A DNA stretch of 64,000 nt from Rhizophagus irregularis. Its lineage: Eukaryota; Glomeromycota; Glomeromycetes; Glomerales; Glomeraceae. The stretch lies in contig NC_089454.1 in assembly GCF_026210795.1 (NCBI RefSeq), positions 1,240,001 through 1,304,000 on the forward strand, in the 5' to 3' direction. Shown here piece by piece: positions 11,590 through 21,741 of this stretch. Position numbers and translations under genes: made by a program. The notes below the pieces were generated by a model. It saw nothing but the letters and a program-made list of their open reading frames with translations, did not search any database and was not told where the DNA came from. Each line of letters starts with the position of its first letter. Positions within the stretch are counted from its first letter, which is position 1.

Positions 11590-12467
11590 ACGCTATACAA
11601 CTGTTTTTGCAAGTATCATATTTTTGCGGTTTAAAAGGAATTATGTTATTGATTTTTTTTTCAACTTATAAATTGTTAAATTAGAATTAATATTATCGAG
11701 TATTTTGTTAAATGCAATATCGGATATCGAATGAAGTACTTTTGTATGTAAAAGGCGTAAGCCTTTGATCAATTCGTCTAAAATAAATAAAAAAAGTAAT
11801 TAAAAATTGTAATCACAATTATCGATGTAATATTAAATATATACCATCGTTTATGTCTTCTATGTCATTAAATTAATTGTCCATTTCTGTAAATTCATCA
11901 TTCTCTTCAGAAACATCACTTTCAGTTTCCATATCTTCTACTTTATCATTTTCATCATTATCAAGACTTGGATTATCATCACAATCATAATCTTGATTTG
12001 GATTGTTATTATTACCATTATCTTCATCAAGACTTGAATTATCATTATCACCATTATAATTTTCGTTATAATTGTTATAATCTTGACTTGGATTGTCATT
12101 GTCACCATTATAATCTTCTTGACTTGGATTATTATTATCGTCTTCATTATCAAGACTACTTTGATGAATAATATAATTAGCAAAAAGTAAAATTTACTTT
12201 TTGTTATAATTTCATTAATTACCTCTCATTATCTGAAAGACTATTCACCGAATTTATATCCGATTTATCTAATTCATCAAACTTTCTTTTTTCAGCTACA
12301 TTATAACTTGAAATTGATTCACTACTGCTTTCTGTTTCTGATTCATTAATTTTTTCAATACATGCTTTTTCTTTTTCTTGATGTTTTTTAAAAGTTTTTT
12401 TGGTAGACAACCACTTTCCACCACCAGGATTTATTTTACAGGTACGGCAAGAGCAAAAATATTGCAT
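11590..12467 (-). mobile_element. CACTA Tnp2 gene fragment C (5' part only)
   Basis: Reading from 12467, exon 1 encodes CSCRTCK and the conserved KTFKKHQ block, almost the same as at 3138. An acidic exon rich in Asp and Asn codons follows (about 12165-11870), then the DELIKGLRLLHTKV block (about 11780-11690) and the YDTCKNSCIA block (about 11630-11590), after which similarity ends. It keeps the run of nine T seen in the larger copy at the same place (11652-11660). The fragment is a 5' relic with no catalytic part. Confidence 0.75.
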
Positions 12468-13058
12468 TATTATAAGAGCTGTAAATTAGAAGTTTTTTTT
12501 TTCACATCACATTATGTAACGATATCTTAAATCTATATAATTAAAAAAAAGATTGTGAGACATGTAAACGTTTAGATTACCTCGTATTTGTACTAATCCT
12601 AATAAGTAAAATAGATCACTAATGTATTTATTATTTTGAGACAAATTTTTTTGTGACGAATCGCTAAACAATTGTAACATTCACACGATTCATTAATATT
12701 TGCATAAATTATATATAACATTACTCTATTTATCTTTTATATGATAATGACAATAAAAACCTAGACCTATTCACATGACAAATAAGGCATAATTACTTTC
12801 TTAGTTTATGATAATAACAGTAAAAAACTAGACCTATTCACATTGCAAATAAGGCATATCATTACTTTCTTAATTTGATGGCCAGCTTCCATTCCCGGAC
12901 AGGGCTGCGCTAGTATCATCTGAAAAAAAAATTTTTTATTTTGGGGTACACATGCTAATGATCTTATGCACCCTGTTTTCATCACAAATAAATACACAAT
13001 TGTTTTAACTTTTTAACTAGCGTGTAAATATTTTTATTATTTTTGAAAAAAGAGTAAA
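12468..13058. other. Non-coding gap with a two-copy direct repeat
   Basis: Two copies of a segment of about 50 bp containing CTAGACCTATTCACA and AAATAAGGCAT lie at about 12757-12805 and 12820-12872. No gene is recognised. The last 100 bases should hold the promoter of the HSP20-like gene. Confidence 0.5.
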
Positions 13059-14869
13059 ATGAGTGGTGAGTTTTTTTGTATAAAGGGTTTTAACCTTCTT
13101 TGATAAGGTTTTTTATATTGCTCTTTTTCATTTATGTCGCTGTTGCCTTTTTAATAAAGGTTTTTAACCTTCGTTGATAAGGTTTTTTATGTTGCCTTTT
13201 TTGATAAAGGTTTTTTATGCCGCCTTTTTTGATAAAGGTTTTTATGTCGCGTTTTCTTTTTATGTTGCCTTTTTTTGATAAAGGTTTTTTATGCCACCTT
13301 TTTTGATAAAGGTTTTTTATGTTGCCTTTTTTGATAAAGGTTTTTTATGCCGCCTTTTTTGATAAAGGTTTTTATGTCGCGTTTTCTTTTTATGTTGCCT
13401 TTTTTTGATAAAGGTTTTTTATGCCACCTTTTTTGATAAAGGTTTTTTATGTTGCCTTTTTTGATAAAGGTTTTTTATGCCACCTTTTTTGATAAAGGTT
13501 TTTTATGTCGCCTTTTTCTGATAAAGGTTTTTTATGTCGCCTTTTTTGATAAAGGTTTTTGATGTCGCCTTTTTTGATAAAGGTTTTTTATGTCGCCTTT
13601 TTCTGATAAAGGTTTTTATGTCGCGTTTTCTTTTTATGTTGCCTTTTTTTGATAAAGGTTTTTTATGCCACCTTTTTTGATAAAGGTTTTTTATGTTGCC
13701 TTTTTTGATAAAGGTTTTTTATGCCACCTTTTTTGATAAAGGTTTTTTATGTTGCCTTTTTTGATAAAGGTTTTTTATGCCACCTTTTTTGATAAAGGTT
13801 TTTTATGTCGCCTTTTTCTGATAAAGGTTTTTATGTCGCCTTTTTCTGATAAAGGTTTTTATGTCGCCTTTTTCTGATAAAGGCTTTTTATGATGCCTTT
13901 CTTTTCTCATTTACACTTAAGAATCTTGCCACCCCGACACTTGCGCGCTGTTTCTTGGCGGAAGTAATCTTGAGGATCTTAAATCCTCAGCATTAGAAGA
14001 TTTGATTAAAAAAAATGATGAGATTCCACAAAATTTTGTTCATGTGGTAAAAAAAAAAAGATGAGTATGTATAAACTTATTAATAATGGTTTAAAATTTT
14101 AAATTTTTAATGAACTAATGGAGAATTTTAAACTTTTTAGTTATGGGTTTATACATTTTAATAATGTACAAGAAAAAGACAATTTCTTTTACAGTGTAAG
14201 AGGAGCTAAATTTAAAATTGAAGAGGAGAAAAATATTACTGTTAAATTTCAACCTATCAAGAGAAAGAGTAACGAATCTCTTCATAGCGAATACCGTAAT
14301 AAACCTGTAATTTGATAATTTTTTAAGAAATATCAAAGCATAAGTTATTAAGTTATTATTATTAAAGTATTTATTAACTTATAGGGTTCTACTTGGCAAC
14401 CATATTATAACCTTTATGATGATAGGTAACGTTCTCATTTTAATTTTAATATATAAATTAAAAAATTTACTGATAGTTTACTTTTAATATTCATTATATA
14501 GTTCCCATTTCATCATTGTTCTTTGCCTTCCTTCTATTACAAATAAGGACGAAATCAAATTATTCACGGAAGGCGAAGAAAATATAATAATTTCCGGAGA
14601 ATATAAAGAACTCGATTTTGCAGGAAGCATTTTAAAAAAATCGATACCGGTCGGCGATTTCGAATATGTTATAACATTACCATCAAAGTAAGTTGTTAAA
14701 TTAATAAATTATATATTTATTATTATGCATATCCACTAACTTTTATTGATATGATAGAATTGAATTAACTAGTAAAGTAAAAATAGAAAAAATAGAAAAT
14801 TCAAATATGTTTAAATTTGTAATAAAAAAATCACAAGAAAATAAACGAATAAAGCTTGATGTTGAATAA
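13059..14869 (+). CDS. HSP20-like (alpha-crystallin-type) domain protein
   Basis: Proposed exons are 13059-13065, 13922-14046, 14124-14306, 14385-14425, 14502-14687 and 14758-14869, about 217 residues. The seven-base first exon (ATGAGTG) is followed by an exact GTGAGT donor, and phase fits, giving MSESCHPDTCALFLGG. The C-terminal half contains HFIIVLCLPSITNKDEIKLF and IISGEYKELDF, then VITLPSKIELTSKVKIEKI, the pattern of an HSP20/alpha-crystallin beta-sandwich. The family acts as ATP-independent holdase chaperones. The N-terminal 100 residues are not recognised. The weakest join is exon 2 to 3: an A-run there reads to a stop unless the GTAAAA donor at 14047 is used. The first exon could be missed by gene finders because of the 856-bp repeat-filled intron. 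Confidence 0.6.
13075..13890. repeat. Minisatellite of about 28 bp filling intron 1 of the HSP20-like gene
   Basis: About 25 tandem copies of a unit close to TTTTTTGATAAAGG followed by TTTTTTATGTCGCC. Variants at the end of the unit (ATGTTGCC, ATGCCGCC, ATGCCACC, ATGTCGCC) and a variant insert CGCGTTTTCTTTTTATG near 13256, 13378 and 13622 recur in order, which indicates a higher-order repeat of roughly 120-240 bp. It is not coding. Confidence 0.9.
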
Positions 14870-15280
14870 TCGTTATTTGGTTGCACAATGATATCCTGAA
14901 TTGCCATAATTTCGAAAAATTTCATAATACCGATACTTCATAAGCCTGAAAGGCAAAATCCCGAAATGAATAATCCCAAAAAGACTTATTATTAGTTAAA
15001 AGAAAAAAAACTATAATTTATTATTGATAGCGAACAAGTACCATAATATATGAAGATTATTGTAATACGTGTATATTATTTTCAATCAAAAAAATTATAC
15101 AAAAAGTAAAATTTTCTTTTTGATAAATGTAATAAAGCGAATTTAGCAAATTTAACAAATTTTTTATTTAAACATATTGCATTATTAGCATTATAATGAA
15201 TACTACAAATTGTTTCTTTTACATCTAAAATACAAATTTCTACATTATTATTATACAAATTTCTACATTATTATTATTTA
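14870..15280. other. Spacer between two convergent genes
   Basis: A+T-rich 3' flanks of the HSP20-like gene and the broken orphan paralogue. Nothing else is seen. Confidence 0.4.
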
Positions 15281-16807
15281 TTATTCATCGTCATCATCAG
15301 TAATAAAATCCTTTAGATTTTTTTCATCGACTTCATCAAAATATTCTTTAATAATATTAAGCTTTACTTCTTTCATGAACTTCTTTCCTTCTTCGCACAT
15401 ACTTGTACCATTTTTGTAATCAGCTATCTGTCCCGTCCTTACCAAATTAAGCCAAATTTCAAAATTGGCGGCAGAATTCATTGAACTCTTAAAAAAACAC
15501 GCGCTTAATTCTTCAAAAGAATCAATTAAACGCCAGTCTTCATTTGAAAGTAAGAGTAATCGGTATATTCTCGGTGCCCGCTGTAACATTAAACTCATAT
15601 TTTGCAAAGAAATTTGTGGAAAATATTTGACAACAATTGATTTTGCTTGTGATCTTGCCGTCTCGCTTTTACTTCGACTTAGATTTAACGCACAAAATGC
15701 TTGAAGTCGTGTATACGCCTTAAACACCTCAACATGGAATCTTAATTCCTTCCTTCTGGACATTTCTTTGTTAATTTGTTCCTTTACTTCACCATTAACA
15801 GATTGATAAATATTTTCGGCTAATTTTTTTGCAATATATTTGAAATTAACCGAAAAATTATCTCCTTGTTGAACCTTAATTGGTACTTTAGTAACCAATT
15901 CCAAACTACCTCCAACTTGATTCAAATTTACACTCTAAGTCCCTTTAAAGAATTTGAATTCTTGGTTATTTTGAGAAATGATCTTTAAATGGTCTAGTAA
16001 GGCTTTACGATAAATCTCTTTTTTGGAAATATGATCTTATCACGCATAGGAGGTTCTTGAGGAAGTCTCAAGAATAAACCTAATAAGATATGTAAATCTT
16101 TGCCAACATTAATAGCGCTGGGACAAATTTCTTTAATTTTTTTCTTCTGAAAATAATCAGCGTACTGATTTGAACGTAATATTAATGTACTCTCAGAATC
16201 AACGACTGATATGGTGCCTTCAGAGATGTTAAATGTAACACTTAAGACTCCATGTTGTTTCATATTATCTAAATAATGAAACAATACATCGATAAAGTTG
16301 GTTCCAAATTTATTGATCTCTCGTTCCATCTCTCTTGAATCTTCTGCGAAAATATCAAATATTTATTACGCGGGCAGGAATAATAAAATTTAATAAAACG
16401 TCAATAATAATTTTAATTGCAAACCTGTTTCTTGAGGTGATGACTTAGTCTTGACTCTTTTGTCTGAATTATTAAATTATTTTCATTATTATCATTTGCT
16501 TAAAAAAAGTAACATAAATTAAAGTGGTATTGTATTGACTTACATTTTTTATTATTTACTTGCGAATTTTCCTCCTGTTCAGTAGTTACTCGAGATGATG
16601 ATTCATGATCATATTGTTGAGACGATGTTTCTATTAAAGTAAAAAAAAATCGTAAATAGAAATCATAGAATATCTAATTAGTTAACTTTGCAAACCTGTT
16701 TCAGGATGTTCTTCAGACTGAGCAGAAGTATTATTAAATTGAAAAGGTAAAATAGCTGTTTTTAGTAGGTGAATATTTCGTATTTTTACTGGTTTTGAGA
16801 AGTCCAT
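15281..16807 (-). pseudogene. Broken paralogue of the orphan gene at 8228-10497
   Basis: Exon 1 (16807-16696) reads MDFSKPVKIRNIHLLKTAIL and matches the start of the intact gene. Short low-complexity exons follow (16630-16544, 16498-16425), then the large last exon with the same blocks: LHILLGL, MRDKIIFPK, RRKELRFHVEVFKAY, LMLQRAPRIYRLL and SFEELSACFFKSS. Compared with the intact copy, the last exon has a frame change near 16025 and an in-frame TAG near 15936, and the phase into it is unclear. It therefore looks like a pseudogene, although the 214-residue C-terminal segment (15925-15281) is still open. It faces the intact copy tail to tail across 4.8 kb. Confidence 0.75.
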
Positions 16808-17309
16808 ATTTTTTTTCAAATTGCAATAAAATTGGTAAAAGAAATTCGGTAATTTGAAAAAAAAGAGAAACCAAAAAAAACGAAATTTTAAATATTTTTC
16901 ATAAAATTTTTTTAATCGTAATACGTAATTCGACTTTTTTAAAAAAAAAATCTGAAATAAAAAATCGAACTACATCAGATAAAAAAAAAAAAATTATCTA
17001 ATTACGTTGGCATTTTTATTTTTATTTTAAGAATATATTTAGTATATTTTTTGCCGATCGATTTTAATATCGAAATATTTCATACTTAAATTATTGGTAA
17101 ATTAATTTTAAGGATATTTTGCATATCCAATAAGAATATTTTAAATATCCATTAATATTACAATTCAAAAGTTCAGTATATTTTTTGTATAATTTAAAAT
17201 AATTTATTATTATAAAATTCTATTTAAATAAACCGTCTGTTCAATTTTTAGTATATTTTAAGAATATTATCACTGTATAAGGATATTTTAACCATAAAAC
17301 TAGAACATT
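16808..17309. other. A+T-rich gap next to the piggyBac copy
   Basis: Mostly A and T runs, with repeated phrases around AAGGATATTTT and ATATTTTAAG. It holds TTTTGCCGATC at 17049-17059, which is inverted relative to 18688-18698 on the other side of the transposase. No gene. Confidence 0.4.
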
Positions 17310-18563
17310 TTAAGGATGTGGACTTTTTATAGGGAATGTATCCCATTCTAATTTCTTATCTACTTTAAGAATTTGAGGAAAATTAGCACTATTTTTACGA
17401 ACAGTTCCACAAGCTCCAATTTTTTTTTCACGTAAATATTTAAAAAGTTTAATGCTAGAAAAATAATTGTCCATATAAATGTTAAATGATTTGTTTTTTG
17501 GTAGTTGAGAAACAAGATGAAATACTTCATTTCCTACTTTACTTAAACCTGGCATTTGTTGAACTTCAGGTTGATTTTGAATTCTAGATGTAAAAAAAAA
17601 AGCATATGTATATCCAGCATCACAAAGAGAAAGAATTTTGTAACCTTCTGGTGTAGGTTTGTTTTTAATTCTAACTGTATGGACACTTCTACCAGAAAAT
17701 CTTGCTATCATTTCGTCAATTGAAATGTTTGATGATGGAATACATACTGATTTAGAAACTGCCTGAATATGTGTCATTAAAGGATCCAATTTGGAATACC
17801 AAAAAGTAGGTGCAACTGTACAATCAGAAATATGTATGAAGCGTTTAATCTAAATAAATAATAATTTCAAATTAACATAAATAAATTAAGTAATAAAATA
17901 AAATAATAGATAAGTTAAAAGTACCTGTTCAAAATGAACTAATGTCATAAATGTTGTAATTTTATGTTCGGGATATCTGCTATCTCTATTCCAAAAGTCT
18001 TTAATACAAGGTTGTTTAAAAATACCAGAATAAATTAATATTCCTAACCAAATTTTAAATTCTTTTATTGTTAAATCTGTCCATTTACGTCCTTCTCCTG
18101 CATTTTTTGCATAAGCATATATATTTGTATTTTTAACAATAATTTTTATTTGTTCAAGAGAAAAAAAAAGACAAAATATTGAATAGGGTGATAGTAAAAG
18201 GAGTTCTCTTGGTAAAGCTACTGTAAATTCATGTAAAGGTTTAGAATGTTGAAATTTATTAAAGAAAGGTGGAGGTGGAAGTTGTACAGTCTGTTCATTA
18301 TCACCATGGTCATGACTACTACCTCTACCACTACTACCACTGTCTCTACCTCTACCTCTACCTCTACCCCTACCCCTACCCCTACCCCTACCCCTACCCC
18401 TACCTCTACCTCTACCTCTAATATTTTCTTGAATTTCTTCTATTTCATTAATATCACCACTACTATCTATATTATCATTATCAGCATCATTTATTAATGA
18501 AATATTTCGTGAAAATTCAGCAATATAATCATCATTTTCATACTCTTGCAAGGCTTCCATCAT
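17310..18563 (-). mobile_element. Truncated piggyBac transposase
   Basis: Two exons (18563-17925 and 17849-17310) join in phase 0 to about 392 residues. After an acidic, Arg-Gly-repeat N-terminus come the piggyBac-type blocks ELLLLSPYSIFCLFF, WTDLTIKEFKIWLGI, IKRFIHISDCT, SIDEMIARFSGRSVHT, KPTPEGYKILSLCDAGY and IYMDNYFSSIKLFKYL. These hold the positions of the first two catalytic Asp (in LCDAGY and MDNYFSS). The frame ends at a stop just after LEWDTFPIKSPHP, so the third catalytic Asp and the C-terminal Cys-rich domain are missing; piggyBac transposases are usually near 600 residues. Ends and TTAA target sites could not be fixed. It is a plain DNA transposon relic. Confidence 0.85.
18345..18420 (-). 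repeat. Hexanucleotide tract (TACCCC/TACCTC) coding Arg-Gly repeats
   Basis: About twelve hexamers on the plus strand, TACCTC at both ends and TACCCC in the middle, read on the minus strand as alternating Gly-Arg codons. On the plus strand the core resembles a telomere-like CCCCTA repeat, but it sits inside the transposase frame. Confidence 0.85.
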
Positions 18564-21500
18564 AGAAAATAAAAAAAGTTACAATTAAATAAACAAAAAA
18601 CCACAAATAAATAATTAACGAAAAAAACCAAAATTCCGAAGTGCCAACTTGCATGTTTATTTGCGTATTTGTGCCTTAATTTTTAATGATCGGCAAAATA
18701 AATACTATAATTTCTATGGCCAGAATGTAGATCAATATATCTGCAAAATTATATGATGATCTGGCCAAAATTAAAGAATTAATTTAATGTTTATCATCCT
18801 AATTTAGAAATTGCGGGCAAATTTGCCCGCAAAACAGTTTAAGGGATAATTAATTTTTATTTTATTTTCACTAACGGTAATTGTTAATTTTGTACTACAT
18901 TTTACAATTTTATATAAATATATAAACAAAAAATTTTTTTTTGATGAAATTTCAGTTTTTTTTTTTCAATGTTTTATTAATTATCTTTCAATAGTATCTT
19001 TTTAATTTTTATTAAACTCAGTGTATTATTTTTAATATAAAATTACTATATTATATATGTTTATTTTGTTAAGTAAAATTACTGTAAATATGTTTTACTT
19101 TAAAATATAATTTCACTACTCACCACTTTGGTTATATCAAATTATCTTTTATGCTTAAGTAAGGTTGTTCAGCAAGTTAAATCTACTTATATTTTAATTT
19201 TCATAAGGCTAAGTATAATATTTATATAGAAAAGCATATTTTTTATAATGGTAATAACTATTAAATTTTTTACTTTTTCATTTATAACTTCAAAGCGTAA
19301 TTACACCACTTTAGTCAAATGAAATCGACTTTCTAAATTAATTGAAAGTTGTTCAGAAAGGTCGAAACTACTTATATATTAATTGTCATGAGTGTAGGTC
19401 TAATATTTATAGAGAAAAGTGCATTTTTCATAATGGTACTAACTTCTGAATTTTTTATTTCTCTGTCTACAACTTCAGAGCGTAATTACACCCCTTTGGT
19501 CAAATGAAATCAACTTTCTAAATTAATTAAAAATTGTTCAGCAAGGTCGAAACTACTTACATATTAATTTTTATAGGTGTAAGTATAATACTTGTGAAGA
19601 AATTTACATTTTTTGTAATAGTATTAATTTCAAATTTTTTTTTATTGTTTATTAACTTTATTAATTAAATATTGTTAATCTACTTGTATATTATGTTTAG
19701 TTTAGCTGTTTAGCTTCACAATTTATTGATCATATTTAAAATTGGATTTAATAAAATATATTTAATTAATAAATATATTTTATAAATTATATGTGTTATA
19801 ATAAAAATTTAATTAGGTTAGAAAATTGATTTGCTTATTTTTATATAATTTTTAAGGTTAGATATCGATAATGCTTAGCGATCATAGTAAAAACTTATGC
19901 TTAGAGCTACTAATAAAAAATATTTTTGGAATCTTACCTATATAAGTATTTTCTGGGGTCCTATTTAAAAATACTTTAACAGACAAAAGTTATTTACCGA
20001 CAAACAACAGTTTTAAAATTATTTAACAATTTAACTTCCAATTGGACAAAATAATCAAGCTAAAAAAATTGCCAAATCTATATTTGCAATATTTGACCAA
20101 AAAAACAATTATATATTGTTATTTAAATAATGATTCTAATTTAAAGTCAATTGAGTTTAGTATCAGAAATATTCTTTTCACTTTAATTTTAATGAAGATA
20201 ATGTTGAAATAAAAAATAAAACAAGGGCAGGACCCCGCTTACTATTAAGATAGGTCACCCTGTAGCCTAAGGTAAGGTTTACATATAAAACTCTTTAAAG
20301 ATCCTACTATAAAAGGATATTATAAAATATCCTAATTAAAATCAGAATAATTATCTTTGAAAATTAAAAATTAAAAGTTTTTTTAATCTTCCACTTTCCA
20401 GTAGAATTTGATTGTAAGTGAGCTATCAGATCAATTCCAAATACCATAAATAAATCATTTGTTCCATTTACAAATGTTCCTTAACAAAATAAATATTAAT
20501 CTCAACAGGATTTAATTTAATAATTTTATAATATGATTTTTGAAATATTGTAGGTTCTAAAACTTCTACTAAAATTTATTTTCATTGAATACTTCATTTT
20601 TCTTGATGAATCGAGATTTTACAATCTTGTAATATATATTACACTAATTATCGATATAATAAAATTTTTCCTTTCTTTTTTTCTATTTGATAAGTCAAAT
20701 AATCTAAAATTAGTTGAATTTATTGACAAAAAAAGTTCACAACTTAAGCGGGCGTTGTAACGAATGGGTTCACGAAACGCTCGGCAATGCATGTAATATT
20801 CGACCTTTACGTTTAATAACAACCCTATTTTAAGAATTTTTTTAATAAAGCCACGAATTTATAAGGCTTTTTAAGACAATTTTTTGTTATACGAGCCTTA
20901 TATGTCAGCCAATAAACTCATTCACAATGAACCTAAATTTAATATATTGTTTAAAAACGCCAAGAGATAAATATAAATATTTTCAGATTAATGAATTAAT
21001 TAATTGTTTTGGCCAAAATCAGAGTCTCTTATGGATAAATATTGGCTCTAGGCGTTGGAATTGAAAATCGAATCTTTCAAGTTTCTAATCCCTAATTGGT
21101 TCAATTTGGTAAAAAAAGTAAATATCGCTACTTCCAGTTAATTATTCAATTATTCAAGTACTGAATCGTATCATCGCGCCGCCACATCTAGTTATAGGTT
21201 AATGGCGATTAAACTAGACAATGTAATCATGTACACTTTTTAAAATATCCTAATTTTAATATTTTAAAATTTGTTTATTTGTCAAATACAATATATATTA
21301 CAAAGTTCTAAATTATTAGGAGTTAAATATTAAATAATGTCAAATTAATAAATAATATATTAATTAATGACGCAATACTTTTATTATTAAATTAATAGAC
21401 CGTCATAGACTAAAATCATTATTAATATCTTTAATGAATTTACGTCATTACGAGAAGTTTATTAGGATTAGCGAAAAACCTAAATACCGGCCAGCGTATT

Positions 21501-21741
21501 AGAAATGTCCTCTACAAAGAAAAAATCCTAATTTAACTTCTACTATTCTATATACTGTAGATAGATAAAATATTGATTTATTCGGCAGTAATTTCCATAA
21601 ATTTAATCTTTGATTTTTCATAAACTTTTTTTGTAACTCTAAAAAAGATTAATATTGGAAATATATAAAAAGTATACAGAAGTGATTTGATAACTAAATA
21701 AAGAATGGACAAATCGTCATAAACTATTAAAGTATAAATTT
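18564..21741. other. Long A+T-rich region without a gene
   Basis: No coding exon chain was found over 3.2 kb. It contains a 22-bp perfect palindrome at 18811-18832 and a 185-bp tandem repeat at 19107-19650. The rest is A+T-rich sequence with islands of higher G+C near 20225-20290, 20745-20800 and 21160-21200 that may be old repeat debris but match nothing recognised. Confidence 0.5.
19107..19650. repeat. Three tandem copies of a repeat of about 185 bp
   Basis: Phrases such as AGCGTAATTACACC, TCAAATGAAATC, CTTTCTAAATTAATT and GTTCAGCAAGGTCGAAAC recur at a constant distance (AGCGTAATTACAC at 19294 and 19479). A more diverged first copy begins near 19107. The spacing suggests a satellite-like repeat. 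Confidence 0.8.

Noticed and set aside
11968-12171. Tyr/His-rich plus-strand frame
   Set aside because: It is the antisense of the acidic exon of Tnp2 fragment C.
13075-13890. CRISPR-like array of regular repeats
   Set aside because: Units are contiguous with no unique spacers, the genome is eukaryotic, and the array sits in an intron.
14118-14306. Separate small gene starting MENFKLF
   Set aside because: It joins in phase with the exons on both sides as part of the HSP20-like gene.
18345-18420. Internal telomere repeat (CCCCTA)
   Set aside because: It is short, mixed with TACCTC, and lies in frame in the transposase as Arg-Gly codons.
18246-18497. Plus-strand frame rich in Thr and Pro
   Set aside because: It is the antisense shadow of the Arg-Gly tract in the piggyBac gene.
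20220-20300. LINE or gene remnant in a G+C-richer island
   Set aside because: No reading frame or family motif could be supported.
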